A stretch of 64,000 nucleotides of DNA from an uncultured Thermanaerothrix sp. Lineage in GTDB: Bacteria > Chloroflexota > Anaerolineae > Anaerolineales > Anaerolineaceae. Location: assembly GCF_938028735.1 (NCBI RefSeq), contig NZ_CALIMF010000002.1, positions 186,001 through 250,000 of the forward strand. Reading direction: 5' to 3'. Made by a program: the position numbers and the translations under genes. Below are positions 1 through 9,923 of this stretch, one piece after another (the first letter of the stretch is position 1; every line of letters starts with the position of its first letter). The notes under the pieces are model-generated. The model had not been told where the DNA came from. It worked only from the letters and a program-made list of their open reading frames with translations, and ran no database searches.

Positions 1-1
1 A

Positions 2-343
2 GGGGTCCCGGAAGCCGACATCGTATTGGATTATGCGGGTCGCCGCACGTACGATACTTGTTACCGCGCACGTTACATCTTTGGGGTACAGCAGGCCCTG
101 CTTGTCACCCAGGCTTTTCACCTTCCACGCGCGCTTTTTACCTGCAACATGCTTGGCATTGAAGCCTGGGGAATTGCAGCAGACCGACGAACCTACCACC
201 CTATCTCCTATCGGTATTGGCGGCTGCGTGAGATACCCGCCACCTTAATGGCCTTTGTAGATGTCTGGTTACGACGCCCCATACCGGTCCTGGGTGAGCC
301 CGAGCCTATTTTCCCCGATCAACGCGGAGCAAACTTGCCCTGA
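2..343 (+). CDS. DUF218 (YdcF/SanA-like) protein, C-terminal part
   Basis: The reading frame is open to the left edge, so only the last 113 or so residues are present. The visible part has the DUF218 pattern: a Y-D-T-C-Y-R-A-R segment, then the strand and loop [14 protein letters not shown], where the H-x-P-R/K step is the family hallmark, then an ending rich in Trp and Arg. Members (E. coli SanA and YdcF) are cell-envelope proteins with a Rossmann-like fold and no firmly established reaction; SanA affects the envelope barrier to vancomycin. The N-terminal membrane anchor usual in the family would lie outside the window. The next gene follows after 29 bases on the same strand, so the two may be co-transcribed. 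The family assignment is solid; the function is unknown. Confidence 0.75.
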   Translation, partial: GVPEADIVLDYAGRRTYDTCYRARYIFGVQQALLVTQAFHLPRALFTCNMLGIEAWGIAADRRTYHPISYRYWRLREIPATLMAFVDVWLRRPIPVLGEPEPIFPDQRGANLP

Positions 344-372
344 CAAAACTTCTACTCAGGAGTAAAGAACCT

Positions 373-951
373 ATGAATCGTGAAGAAGCCCTGAATATTG
401 TTAAGGAATTTGTGAAGAACGAAAACCTGATTCACCACATGCTTGCCGTCGAAGCAGCCATGCGCTTTTACGCCGAGAAACTGGGTCAAGACACCGAACT
501 ATGGGGCATAACTGGGCTGTTGCATGATTTTGACTGGGAAATTCACCCCACCCTGGAAGAGCACCCCCAGGCTGGGGCGCCCATCTTGCGCGCCCGCGGC
601 GTTCCAGAAGAGATCGTGCGCGCTATCTTGAGCCACGCAGATCACACCGGAGTGCCCCGAGAGACCTTAATGGAGAAAGCCCTTTACGCCTGCGACGAAA
701 TCACCGGCTTGATCACCGCTGTTGCGCTGGTACGGCCCTCACGCTCCCTTTATGACCTCACTGCTGCCTCGGTCAAAAAGAAGTGGAAGGAACGTTCGTT
801 TGCCGCCGGAGCAAATCGTGAGGAAATTGCTCGCGCCGCGGAGGAATTTGGAGTCGAGTTATGGGAACATGTTGAGAACGTCATTGCCGCCATGCGTCGC
901 ATCGCCCCGCACATCGGGTTGGCAGGGAACTTGCAACCTCCTTCCGAATAG
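373..951 (+). CDS. HD-domain protein (putative phosphohydrolase)
   Basis: A 192-residue protein with one HD domain. The first His lies in the helix near residue 21 (HHMLAVEAAM), the metal-binding LLHDFD follows near residue 50, and later His residues lie in EEHPQAGAP and LSHADHTG. This is the HDIG-type arrangement often annotated as a metal-dependent phosphohydrolase. The stretch LYACDEITGLITA is typical of small stand-alone HD proteins found widely in anaerobes. No signal peptide or membrane segment is seen. The ATG start is supported by AGGAG about 11 bases upstream. Substrate cannot be inferred; nucleotides are plausible for the superfamily. Its neighbours (a DUF218 protein and a glycosidase-like protein) do not point to a pathway. 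Confidence 0.8.
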   Translation: MNREEALNIVKEFVKNENLIHHMLAVEAAMRFYAEKLGQDTELWGITGLLHDFDWEIHPTLEEHPQAGAPILRARGVPEEIVRAILSHADHTGVPRETLMEKALYACDEITGLITAVALVRPSRSLYDLTAASVKKKWKERSFAAGANREEIARAAEEFGVELWEHVENVIAAMRRIAPHIGLAGNLQPPSE

Positions 952-972
952 TTCATAATTCGGTAAAGAGGG

Positions 973-2073
973 ATGAGCATGAGCCTCCAGGGCAAAGGAT
1001 TTTTTATCTGGAAAATACGCGACTGCGAGGGTGGTAATGCGCAAGCCATTGCTAACCTAGCCCAATCTTCCGGCTATACGCATATCTTGATCAAGGTGGC
1101 CGATGGGCCCTATGCTTACAACATCAACACCACTGGGGCAGATCTGGTACCACCGGTATTGCAAGCCCTACGCGCTCGGGGGATCAAAGTCTGGGGGTGG
1201 CATTATGTCTATGGCAACAACCCGGTAGGGGAAGCCAACATTGCCATTCAGCGTATTCAGAACCTCGGGCTGGAAGGCTACGTCATTGACGCCGAGGCAG
1301 AATTCAAGCAGCCCGGACGAGAAACCGCCGCCCGCACCCTTATGAGTCGCCTGCGTAACACTTTCCCCACCCTACCTATAGCACTCAGTTCGTACCGTTT
1401 TCCCTCTTATCACCGCTCGTTCCCCTGGCAGGCTTTTCTGGAGTACTGCGATTACAACATGCCGCAGGTCTATTGGGAGCAGGCCCATAACCCAGATGCC
1501 CAACTGCGCCGGTGTGTGAGCGAATTTCAGGCGTTGACCCCGTTTCGCCCAATCATTCCGACTGGGCCGGCTTACAAGGTCAACGGATGGGCCCCCACTC
1601 CTACCGACATCGTCACGTTCCTGGATACTGCGCGTGCTCTTAACCTTAGCGCAGCCAACTTCTTCTCCTGGGATGAATGCCGACGTGACCTACCTGCTAT
1701 CTGGAACACCATTGCCGCTTACACATGGAATATTCAACCCCCTCCCCCGGATATTACCCAATTATTTATCACTGCCCTTAACAGCGGCAACCCCGATACG
1801 GTAATTGCCTTGTATCACCCCGATGCGGTTCATGTGACCGCAGCGCGCACCATCCAGGGCAGCGAAGCAATCCGCGCGTGGTACACCAGCCTGCTGCGCC
1901 AATTACTGCCTCGGGCGACCTTCACGCTCACCAGCCTCAGCGGGAGCGGAAACTCACGCCACTTCACCTGGACAGCACAATCCAGCCAGGGAAACGTGCG
2001 CGACGGAAGCGATACCTTGGGAATCTTTGATGGCAAGATTGCCTATCATTACACTTCTTTTCGCATTTCTTGA
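973..2073 (+). CDS. Glycosidase-like TIM-barrel protein with C-terminal NTF2-like domain
   Basis: A 366-residue protein with two parts. Residues about 5-255 look like a glycoside-hydrolase-like TIM barrel: strands such as THILIKVADG, KVWGWHYVYG, GYVIDAEAEFK (acidic residues where a catalytic pair would sit), LPIALSSYRFP, YNMPQVYWEQ and AANFFSWDEC recur at barrel spacing. Residues about 262-366 resemble the SnoaL/NTF2-like fold (FITALNSGNPDTVIALYHPDAVH, then QGSEAIRAWY). No signal peptide is visible although barrels of this type often act on envelope glycans, so it may be cytoplasmic. ATG at 973 follows a weak GAGGG-like site; a second in-frame ATG lies two codons later. A strong terminator follows. 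The reaction is unknown. Confidence 0.6.
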   Translation: MSMSLQGKGFFIWKIRDCEGGNAQAIANLAQSSGYTHILIKVADGPYAYNINTTGADLVPPVLQALRARGIKVWGWHYVYGNNPVGEANIAIQRIQNLGLEGYVIDAEAEFKQPGRETAARTLMSRLRNTFPTLPIALSSYRFPSYHRSFPWQAFLEYCDYNMPQVYWEQAHNPDAQLRRCVSEFQALTPFRPIIPTGPAYKVNGWAPTPTDIVTFLDTARALNLSAANFFSWDECRRDLPAIWNTIAAYTWNIQPPPPDITQLFITALNSGNPDTVIALYHPDAVHVTAARTIQGSEAIRAWYTSLLRQLLPRATFTLTSLSGSGNSRHFTWTAQSSQGNVRDGSDTLGIFDGKIAYHYTSFRIS

Positions 2074-2090
2074 GACCCCACGAGAAAAAC

Positions 2091-2126
2091 AAAAAGCAGG
2101 CGGCCATTAAACACCGCCTGCTTTTT
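2091..2126. terminator. Bidirectional intrinsic terminator
   Basis: A perfect 13-bp stem pairs positions 2091-2103 (AAAAAGCAGGCGG) with 2114-2126 (CCGCCTGCTTTTT) around a 10-base loop. The A-run on one side and T-run on the other give a U-tract in both directions. It sits between the converging ends of the glycosidase-like gene (+) and rpoC (-) and should serve both. Confidence 0.9.
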
Positions 2127-2145
2127 GTATGGCCCAACTGTCACT

Positions 2146-5100
2146 TCAGTCGCCGGTAATGTTGGCCATGGAAACACTCTTAGAGAAAATCCCATCTGCC
2201 TTAAAGCGATCCGGGTGGAATCCTGTGCCGGCAGGGATGAGCTTACCAATGATCACGTTTTCCTTCAAGCCATAGAGTGGATCTACCGCGCCCGCAATGG
2301 CAGCACCCGCCAATACTTTGATGGTGTGTTGGAAGGAAGCCGCTGAGAGGAACGAATCGGTACTCAGTGAGGCCTTGGTGATCCCCAACAGGACCTCCAC
2401 ATAGCGCGCCGGTTGCTTGCCTTCGGCAATCAACTGCTCATTGACCCGGCGAATCTCCAGCCGATCCACCAGATCCATGGGCAGATAGGGCGAATCACCC
2501 GGGCGAATGACCTGAACGCGCCCCATCATCTTACGGATGATAACCTCAAAGTGCTTGTCGTTGATGTTTTGACCCTGCGCACGATAGACCTTTTGAATCT
2601 CGGAGAGCAGGTACATCTGACAGGCTTCGCGTCCTTTCACCCGCAGGATCATGTGCGGGTTCAACGAGCCCTCAGTCAAAGGTTGCCCAGCTTCCACGTG
2701 ATCCCCATCACGGATCATCAAGCGCGCTGTGCTGGGGATCTCATATTCTTCGGCTTCCTTTTGCTCGTAAGATACGATCACCTTACGCCCTTCCAAGCGC
2801 ACCCGTCCGCTGTGCTGAGCCGTAATCACTGCCTCACCCTGGGTCGCAATAGGATCCCCAATCTTTACCTCGCTCTCATCGGTAACAGCAATCTCCCACC
2901 CTTCAGGCACTTCATATTCATCGCTAACCATCTCAGAGTGTTCAACTCGCACCACGCGCTGATCGGAATAACGATCTGACTGGATGATCTTGGCCGTTCC
3001 CGAAATGCGCGCCATAACCGCTTCCCCCTTCGGCTGACGGCGGGCCTCAAAGAGCTCTTCCACACGCGGCAAACCGGTCGTGATGTCCCCGCCAGCCGCC
3101 ACACCGCCGGTATGGAACGTGCGCAAAGTCAACTGCGTACCCGGCTCGCCAATGGACTGGGCGGCCACAATCCCAACCGCAGCGCCCAGTTCAACCATTT
3201 TGCCACGCCCCAGATCCATGCCGTAACAATGCGCACAGACACCATGGACGAGTTCACAGGTCAGTGGCGAGCGGACTTTCACCTCATCAATGCCGGCGGC
3301 CAGAATCTTGCGGATCAGGTCATGATCAAGCATCTGGTTACGCTCTGCCAACACTTCACCCGTCAACGGATGCACCACGCGCGCCGCAGTCAACCGTCCA
3401 TACAAGCGGGTGGCCATGGATTGGCCCGCCACATCATCCGACTTGCGGATCCAAATACCCTCTTGGGTACCACAATCCACTTCGTTGACGATAATATCTT
3501 GCGCTACATCCACAAGACGGCGAGTCAGATAACCAGCATCCGCTGTGCGCAAAGCCGTATCTGCAAGACCTTTGCGGGCACCATGAGTAGAGATGAAGTA
3601 CTCCAATGCGGTCAACCCCTCACGGAAGTTAGACTGAATGGGCAAACGGATGATGCGCCCAGCCGGGTCTGCCATTAGACCGCGCATACCCGCCAACTGG
3701 GAAATCGGTCCGAAACCGCCTTTGGTAGCACCACTATTGGCCATCACGGCCAGGTTACCATTGGGGTCCATAACGCGGCGCACCGCCTCGGCTACCTCTT
3801 TGGTGGTCTGTTGCCAGATTTCGATTTCGCGTTCATTGCGTTCCTGCTCGGTCAGCAAGCCGCGGCGGAAAGCGCGTTGCACTTCATCCACCCGTTGGTG
3901 GGCCTTTGCCAGGATCTCCTGCTTTTCAGGTGGCATGGCAATATCTTCGACTGCTAGCGTTGCCCCCGAGCGCATGGCGTACTCAAAGCCAATATCCTTG
4001 ATTCGGTCGGCTACCTCGGTAGTGACCTCCTCGCCACAGAGTTCATATACTTGAGCGATGAGATCCTTAACCCCACCTTTATCCAGTGCTTCGTTGACGA
4101 ACTGCACCTCTTCGGGGAGGATGCGGTTAAACAGTGCCCGCCCCACGGTAGTCTCAATCAGAGCCTGGCGCGGTGCTGGCAAACGGTTGCCTTGGTCATC
4201 GTACCAGGTTTTGACCCGCAAACGGATATTCGTATGAACTTCGACTTGCTCAAGGTGATAGGCCAACTCCACTTCGTCAATATCAGCGAACACGCGCCCA
4301 TCTCCCTGATGCATCTTGTTATCCTGCATAGTGAGGTAATAGACCCCCAACACCATATCTTTCGAAGGGCTAATGATCGGCTCACCATCTGCGGGTTTGA
4401 GCAGATTCTTCGAAGAAAGCATCAGGTTACGAGCTTCCCACACCGCCTTTTCGGAAAGTGGCACATGGACAGCCATCTGGTCACCGTCGAAATCAGCGTT
4501 AAAGGCTGTGGTCACTAACGGATGGAGCTGGATGGCGCTGCCTTCAATCAGCACCGGCTCAAACGCTTGAATACCCAGACGGTGCAGAGTGGGGGCGCGG
4601 TTGAGCAACACCGGGCGCTCCTTAATAACCTCTTCCAACACCTCCCACACCTCCGGGCGATTACGTTCAATCAGACGACGCGCGCCCTTCACATTTGCGG
4701 CGTAATTGTGGGCCACCAAACGTGCAATCACAAAGGGGCGGAAAAGTTCCAGTGCCATCGTCTTGGGCAATCCGCACTGATAGAGTTTGAGGGTCGGTCC
4801 AACCACGATTACCGAGCGACCCGAGTAGTCAACGCGCTTACCCAGCAGGTTGCGGCGGAAGCGGCCTTTCTTACCCTTGAGCATATCACTGAGGGACTTG
4901 AGTTCGCGGCGCCCTCGACGCGAGAGGGCCTTACCACGCTGCGAATTATCAATCAGCGAATCCACCGCCTCTTGAAGCATGCGCTTCTCGTTGCGCACGA
5001 TCACATCTGGAGCCCCCAATTCCAGCAAACGTTTGAGCCGATTATTGCGATTGATCACCCGCCGGTAGAGATCGTTGAGATCCGAGGTCGCAAAGCGCCC

Positions 5101-6372
5101 ACCATCCAACTGCACCATCGGGCGCAGATCAGGCGGGATCACCGGCAACACCTGCAAAATCATCCACTCAGGGCGGTTGCCTGAACGACGGAAGGCTTCC
5201 ACCACTTTTAGGCGCGTGGTGGCTTTCTTGCGCTTCTGTTTGCTCTTGGATGTACGCACTTCGTGCCAGAGGTCTTCGGCCAGTTTATCCAGGTCCAGCC
5301 GGCGCAGGATATCATAGAAGGCCTCCGCCCCCATATCCGCGCGGAACACTTGCCCCCATCGCGATTTCAGTTCGCGATAGCGGCTCTCAGTCAGGAACGT
5401 GAAGGGGCGCAATTCTTGCAACTCATCCCGCTGGCGGGCACTGCTACTTTGAGCAGCCACCGACTGATCTTCGAGTTCGTTGCGCAGGGCTTCCATTTCC
5501 ATTTCCGCCTGCGCACGAATTTCCTCAATCTGCATTTTGATCTGCTCTAGTTCGCGTTGAAATTGCTCACGGAACTCATTTTCCAGTTCTTCGAGGTGTT
5601 CCTTTACCACGCGCTGCACCCGTCCAATATGCTGTGGGGTAATAGTCTCACCCGCAGCAGCAATTTCCACATTGGCCGAGGTGAAGATAACCGGTGTGCG
5701 CACTACCGTCCCCACTTTTTCCTGCAAGGTTCGCTCCAGGGATTGCCCTTCCTGGATGACCGGTTCCAAGCGCGCGGCAATTTGCTCATCACGCCGGGCC
5801 TCCATTTCGGCCCGCTGTTGATTCAATTCGGCAATTCGGCGATCGCGCGCCTGTTTGACCTCTAGGATACGCTTGTTGAGTTCGGCTGCCTTCTGGCGCT
5901 CGGAAACAGTAAGTTCGTCTTCCATGCGCTTGAGCACCTTCTGGCGGGCTTCCTCGTCCACATACGTCACAATATATTGGGCGAAATACAAGACACGATC
6001 CAGGTTGCGGCGCGAGATGTCTAGAAGCAACCCGAGGTACGAAGGGACGCGACGGGTGTACCAGATATGCGCAACCGGGGAAGCCAATTCAATATGCCCC
6101 ATGCGCTCGCGACGCACGGAAGAACGTGTAACCTCCACCCCACATTTATCACATACAATCCCCTTGTAACGCGGATTTTTGTACTTACCACAGTAGCATT
6201 GATAATCTTTAGTGGGCCCAAAAATGGCCTCACAGAAGAGCCCGTCCTTTTCGGGACGCAACCGACGATAGTTGATGGTTTCGGGTTTGAGGACTTCGCC
6301 ATACGACCAAGAGCGAATCGTCTCCGGAGAGGCCAGGCTGATTCGAAGGGCTATCAGGCTTTTCGTTTCCAC
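2146..6372 (-). CDS. rpoC: DNA-directed RNA polymerase subunit beta'
   Basis: A 1408-residue beta' subunit, the catalytic half of RNA polymerase. The N-terminal zinc site uses C59, C61, C74 and C77. The active-site loop NADFDGD places the Mg-binding aspartates at 627, 629 and 631. A second zinc site ([11 protein letters not shown]) and the trigger-loop/bridge-helix segments follow, and the C-terminal region ends normally. Residues about 140-322 are a long charged coiled-coil insertion in the clamp, absent from enterobacterial beta'. The start is GTG at 6372, chosen because AGGAGG lies 7 bases upstream; an ORF extension to 6420 has no such site. rpoB, normally immediately upstream, is not here: the next gene upstream is a histidine kinase, so rpoC appears to have its own promoter. 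Confidence 0.97.
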   Translation of the reverse strand: METKSLIALRISLASPETIRSWSYGEVLKPETINYRRLRPEKDGLFCEAIFGPTKDYQCYCGKYKNPRYKGIVCDKCGVEVTRSSVRRERMGHIELASPVAHIWYTRRVPSYLGLLLDISRRNLDRVLYFAQYIVTYVDEEARQKVLKRMEDELTVSERQKAAELNKRILEVKQARDRRIAELNQQRAEMEARRDEQIAARLEPVIQEGQSLERTLQEKVGTVVRTPVIFTSANVEIAAAGETITPQHIGRVQRVVKEHLEELENEFREQFQRELEQIKMQIEEIRAQAEMEMEALRNELEDQSVAAQSSSARQRDELQELRPFTFLTESRYRELKSRWGQVFRADMGAEAFYDILRRLDLDKLAEDLWHEVRTSKSKQKRKKATTRLKVVEAFRRSGNRPEWMILQVLPVIPPDLRPMVQLDGGRFATSDLNDLYRRVINRNNRLKRLLELGAPDVIVRNEKRMLQEAVDSLIDNSQRGKALSRRGRRELKSLSDMLKGKKGRFRRNLLGKRVDYSGRSVIVVGPTLKLYQCGLPKTMALELFRPFVIARLVAHNYAANVKGARRLIERNRPEVWEVLEEVIKERPVLLNRAPTLHRLGIQAFEPVLIEGSAIQLHPLVTTAFNADFDGDQMAVHVPLSEKAVWEARNLMLSSKNLLKPADGEPIISPSKDMVLGVYYLTMQDNKMHQGDGRVFADIDEVELAYHLEQVEVHTNIRLRVKTWYDDQGNRLPAPRQALIETTVGRALFNRILPEEVQFVNEALDKGGVKDLIAQVYELCGEEVTTEVADRIKDIGFEYAMRSGATLAVEDIAMPPEKQEILAKAHQRVDEVQRAFRRGLLTEQERNEREIEIWQQTTKEVAEAVRRVMDPNGNLAVMANSGATKGGFGPISQLAGMRGLMADPAGRIIRLPIQSNFREGLTALEYFISTHGARKGLADTALRTADAGYLTRRLVDVAQDIIVNEVDCGTQEGIWIRKSDDVAGQSMATRLYGRLTAARVVHPLTGEVLAERNQMLDHDLIRKILAAGIDEVKVRSPLTCELVHGVCAHCYGMDLGRGKMVELGAAVGIVAAQSIGEPGTQLTLRTFHTGGVAAGGDITTGLPRVEELFEARRQPKGEAVMARISGTAKIIQSDRYSDQRVVRVEHSEMVSDEYEVPEGWEIAVTDESEVKIGDPIATQGEAVITAQHSGRVRLEGRKVIVSYEQKEAEEYEIPSTARLMIRDGDHVEAGQPLTEGSLNPHMILRVKGREACQMYLLSEIQKVYRAQGQNINDKHFEVIIRKMMGRVQVIRPGDSPYLPMDLVDRLEIRRVNEQLIAEGKQPARYVEVLLGITKASLSTDSFLSAASFQHTIKVLAGAAIAGAVDPLYGLKENVIIGKLIPAGTGFHPDRFKADGIFSKSVSMANITGD

Positions 6373-6379
6373 AAATACG

Positions 6380-6385
6380 CCTCCT
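6380..6385 (-). promoter_or_regulatory. Ribosome binding site fixing the rpoC start
   Basis: Reads AGGAGG on the minus strand, 7 bases before the GTG at 6372. It supports GTG as the rpoC start over upstream in-frame codons. Confidence 0.85.
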
Positions 6386-6490
6386 CTAGCAAATGACCTT
6401 TTTGACTTTAAACAAGACATACGCCTGAGGACACGACCTCACGCGTTTGAGTTCGCTTAGGGGTCAACTATAGCATGCATGCAAAACAAA

Positions 6491-6518
6491 ATTATAACAC
6501 GAAATTACGTTTTCGTAA
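6491..6518 (-). promoter_or_regulatory. Putative rpoC promoter
   Basis: A perfect TATAAT on the minus strand (6491-6496) lies about 120 bases before the rpoC start. The hexamer 16 bases upstream (TTACGA, 6513-6518) is a poor -35 match, so the -10 is the main support. It sits in the 216-base gap between the histidine kinase stop and rpoC, which otherwise shows nothing recognisable. Confidence 0.4.
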
Positions 6519-6588
6519 CCCCTCTGAAGAAATTTTAAGATTAGGATTGGGAAATCTCACACGGGTTTGCCCGCTCAAAGCAGATAAA

Positions 6589-9500
6589 TTATACCATAGA
6601 CTCGGCATTCTCAGGATCAAGAGGCAATTCAATATAGAATACACTCCCTTTACCCAACTGGCTCTCCACCCATACACGCCCGCGATGACGATCCACGATT
6701 GACTTAACAATCGCCAGCCCCAGACCCGTCCCCCGTTGTTCGTGGGCTTCCCGTCGCCTGCTACGATAAAACTTCTCGAACAGCCGGGGCAGGTCCAGCG
6801 GGGCAATCCCAATACCGTTGTCCCGAATCGCAAAAATCACCCGCTCATTTTGACAAGTGGCACTTACCCAAACGCTGCCATGAAGTCGGGTGTACTTGAT
6901 CGCATTATCCACCAGATTGAGCAAGGCCTGTTTCAATAAATCAGGGTCAGCACGTAGGACTAGGCCTTCTGGGAGATGAAACTCGCTTTGAATCTCGATG
7001 CCCTTTTGAGCAGCCTGGGGTTGCAACTGCGCAATCACCTGATTAACCACTTCCGCAGGATTAAGATTTTCGAGTCTTAGCTCAATCCCGGCCTCAATCC
7101 GCCCTAAATCAAGCAGGTTGTTGACCAATCGCGTCATTGTTTCAAGGCCATGCACTATCTTCTGCAAGTAACTCTGTTGTTGCTCATTAAGGTCTCCAAT
7201 CATTTGGAGCATAGTGACATATCCCCGAATCAGGGTCAACGGCGAGCGCAAATCATGACTTACCGTCGCCACAAATTCCGACTTTAGAGCATCTAGTTGC
7301 TTGTAATGGGTAATGTCCTGAAGGACGCACACCTTACCAATGGGATATTCCTCGCCCCAAACCGTCGCCACGCTAGCGTGATAAACCCGCCCCTCGGCAA
7401 GAGTAATTTCCTGCGACCGGAAGCGCGCCTCGGGTGGGAGAGAAAGGAGTTCTAAAAGCGCTGGAACCGTAATCACTTCCTCCAGAGTGCTTCCCGGAGT
7501 CACCTGCCCAAATAGACCGCGCACCTGAAGCGCTGCCGGATTGAGTAACAACAGCGTGTTCTGATTATCAAAAACCAGAACCGGCTCGGGCACTGAAGCC
7601 AACACGGCTTCCAGACGTTTGCGCCCTACCTCGGCCGTGGCATACAACCGTGCATTGGCCGCCGCCATCGCAATATTACCCGCCAGCGTTTCCAAAAAAC
7701 GCAATTCCTCATCAGCAAAAGCACGGGGTTGATCATAGCCGATCCAGAACACGCCATAATAAGTATTCTCATAACGCAAAGGCAACGCCACCAGTGCTGC
7801 CGGGTAGGGCCGTCCCTGGATCACCTCCTGGAAACGCCGTGCACGACCCACATTGGTGATTGCCAGGAGATTCTGCTGGCGTACCTCCTCAAAGAGCACC
7901 TCATCCAGATAGGCAAAAGGCCCAGCAAGGCTACCCTGCCCTAAAGCCACCCCCTGCCCGCTAGCAAAATCCAATTTCACTTCTGGGATCAAGACCACCC
8001 GTGTCGTTACTACGTGGTCTCCCAACGTAACCTCCAATGCTGGGGCAATCGCCGCTTCAATATCCAAGTTAGCCGCTACCGCTTGGCTAACCCGTAAGAG
8101 CTTATTCAATTCCTCTAGACGTGCTTTCAGGCTTAAGCGCATCTGCTCAAAAGCTCGCCCCAGTCGTCCCACCTCATCCACCCCGTCCACTCGAACAGGC
8201 GCATCCAGTTGTCCCTGCGCAATTCGCGTGGCTTGGGAGGCTAAGAGAGACAGCGAAGTGACCAATGTACGTGAACCTACTCGAGACAGAATGACAAGCA
8301 ACCCAGCAAAGAGGACCAGCAAGATCAGCGTAGGAGAAGCGATTTGTAGCGCCATATCCTGAGCGCGTTGCGCGGGCATAATCAGGATAACGCTCCACGG
8401 CTTACCCACCACGGGTTGATAATAAATAAACTGGCGTATCCCCAGAGGCGAGAACCCTTCATAAAAGCGGGGTTCACCGTCCCCAATAACGCCACCGAAG
8501 GGTTCACCCAGTAATACCCCCGCAGTAGGATTAGCCTGATAAAGGACAATCCCGTTCTCATCCAGAATAAAGCCATCTCCACCTTCACTCACAATGCTAC
8601 GCAATGCTGCCAGAGCAGGTTGGGTGAAGGGGTTGGTGTCGAAATCTGTACGTCCCACTAAAACCCCTTTCACCCCACTAACGTCCCGTACCCCAGCCAT
8701 AAATGAGACTTGCATCGAGCGCTTCTCCCCCGCTGGCAGGATCGTATACACCTGAATGGGAACGCCCTTAATAGCCAGACTAAGCCCCTGAGTTTCCTGA
8801 ACCGAAAGAGGAGAGGCGTTCAGATCAAGGTCGGGATAGGCAGCTACCAAATGCCCCGTGGCATCAAAAAGCATTAATCGGTGGAAGTAAGGCACCGCTC
8901 GCAGTTGTTGGGCCAAGCGTTCGCGGATTGTTTCTGGTGGCTGTTCTAATAGAGCAGGGTCAGCCAGGCGAGCAACTAGGCTCTGCCCGCTTTCAAGAAA
9001 GTAGGGTAATCCCTCTGCTGCGACTTGAGCTGCCCCACTCAAACGCTCCCGAAGCATCCCCCGGGCAGCAGCACCCGCAACCATCCAGTGACTGGCCGTC
9101 ATGATCAGAAACAAAAGCGTGACGAGAGGCAAAGCCACAAAAAGCAACCGATTGGCCAAACTGGTCTCCCAAGGCGCGGGGGTCAGGACAGAGGGGCGCC
9201 GCCAACCCGTCCCCGGGATCGCCGCCATTACAGCCGCCACCCCACCTGCCAGAAGCAGTTCCCCATAACGGACCAGGCCAGTCAACCAGGATTGGGAGAA
9301 GGCAAAATCAAGGCGTGTTGCAAGCCCACCAGGGGCAGCAAAAAAGGCCCCTAAGACCAAGATTGGCGCGTAAACCACTCCTGTAACAAGCGCAGCTACC
9401 CACGGCAAACGCAACCAGGCCCAGAAGCGCCCTCGGTACGCCTGGGTCACAGCAAATCCATAGAGCAGTCCTAACCCACTTATCAGTAGCGGGGTGAATA

Positions 9501-9897
9501 AATCATGCGTAACCCAAATACCAATGAACAAACCACTCTCCAGGGCTATCCAGGCGGCCCAGAAAGGCCCTAGCCAGCCCGCTGCTGCCACCCAGGGGAT
9601 AGCCGCCAATGGCAGGAATAGCGGAAGGGGCGACTCGCCCGGCAAATAGGGCAAGGGCAGCAAAGCCTCGCCCCCAATTTGTAAACCGACCAGCAGGGTC
9701 ATCAGTGGAGCAAGGAAAGCCAGCCCCAACAGGCGGTACCAGTGCTGACGAGCCGCCTGCAAAGCCCCGGGAGCCACACGCTGAAGCCCCCACCCCCAGA
9801 GAAGTAAAAGCAATCCCCATCCCAGCCAACCCACCCATTGAGAAGGCAGAACCAGGGAGGGTTCACGCATAAACGGCCAAACCCACTCAATCATCAT
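6589..9897 (-). CDS. Multidomain membrane sensor histidine kinase (Cache-HAMP-GAF-PAS-HisKA-HATPase)
   Basis: A 1102-residue hybrid-domain sensor. Residues 1-230 hold about seven hydrophobic segments resembling a membrane sensory module; another membrane segment lies at 250-275. An extracytoplasmic Cache-like region spans about 285-510, followed by a membrane segment at 520-540, HAMP at 540-595, GAF at 605-755 and PAS at 760-870. The kinase core has the phosphorylated His at 881 (VSHDLRSP), the N-box Asn at 998 (LVDNAIKYT), G1 DNGIGI at 1026 and G2 GTGLGLAI at 1056. It would autophosphorylate on ATP and pass phosphate to a response regulator, but none is adjacent. The stimulus is unknown. It lies 26 bases downstream of the C69 peptidase gene, same strand. 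Confidence 0.9.
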   Translation of the reverse strand: MMIEWVWPFMREPSLVLPSQWVGWLGWGLLLLLWGWGLQRVAPGALQAARQHWYRLLGLAFLAPLMTLLVGLQIGGEALLPLPYLPGESPLPLFLPLAAIPWVAAAGWLGPFWAAWIALESGLFIGIWVTHDLFTPLLISGLGLLYGFAVTQAYRGRFWAWLRLPWVAALVTGVVYAPILVLGAFFAAPGGLATRLDFAFSQSWLTGLVRYGELLLAGGVAAVMAAIPGTGWRRPSVLTPAPWETSLANRLLFVALPLVTLLFLIMTASHWMVAGAAARGMLRERLSGAAQVAAEGLPYFLESGQSLVARLADPALLEQPPETIRERLAQQLRAVPYFHRLMLFDATGHLVAAYPDLDLNASPLSVQETQGLSLAIKGVPIQVYTILPAGEKRSMQVSFMAGVRDVSGVKGVLVGRTDFDTNPFTQPALAALRSIVSEGGDGFILDENGIVLYQANPTAGVLLGEPFGGVIGDGEPRFYEGFSPLGIRQFIYYQPVVGKPWSVILIMPAQRAQDMALQIASPTLILLVLFAGLLVILSRVGSRTLVTSLSLLASQATRIAQGQLDAPVRVDGVDEVGRLGRAFEQMRLSLKARLEELNKLLRVSQAVAANLDIEAAIAPALEVTLGDHVVTTRVVLIPEVKLDFASGQGVALGQGSLAGPFAYLDEVLFEEVRQQNLLAITNVGRARRFQEVIQGRPYPAALVALPLRYENTYYGVFWIGYDQPRAFADEELRFLETLAGNIAMAAANARLYATAEVGRKRLEAVLASVPEPVLVFDNQNTLLLLNPAALQVRGLFGQVTPGSTLEEVITVPALLELLSLPPEARFRSQEITLAEGRVYHASVATVWGEEYPIGKVCVLQDITHYKQLDALKSEFVATVSHDLRSPLTLIRGYVTMLQMIGDLNEQQQSYLQKIVHGLETMTRLVNNLLDLGRIEAGIELRLENLNPAEVVNQVIAQLQPQAAQKGIEIQSEFHLPEGLVLRADPDLLKQALLNLVDNAIKYTRLHGSVWVSATCQNERVIFAIRDNGIGIAPLDLPRLFEKFYRSRRREAHEQRGTGLGLAIVKSIVDRHRGRVWVESQLGKGSVFYIELPLDPENAESMV

Positions 9898-9923
9898 CTA
9901 CCCATTCTACCCCACTTCCATCC

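Noticed and set aside
2413-5865. Long plus-strand reading frames across rpoC (for example 4522-5184)
   Set aside because: They are antisense shadows of a conserved gene; translations show no family features and no ribosome sites.
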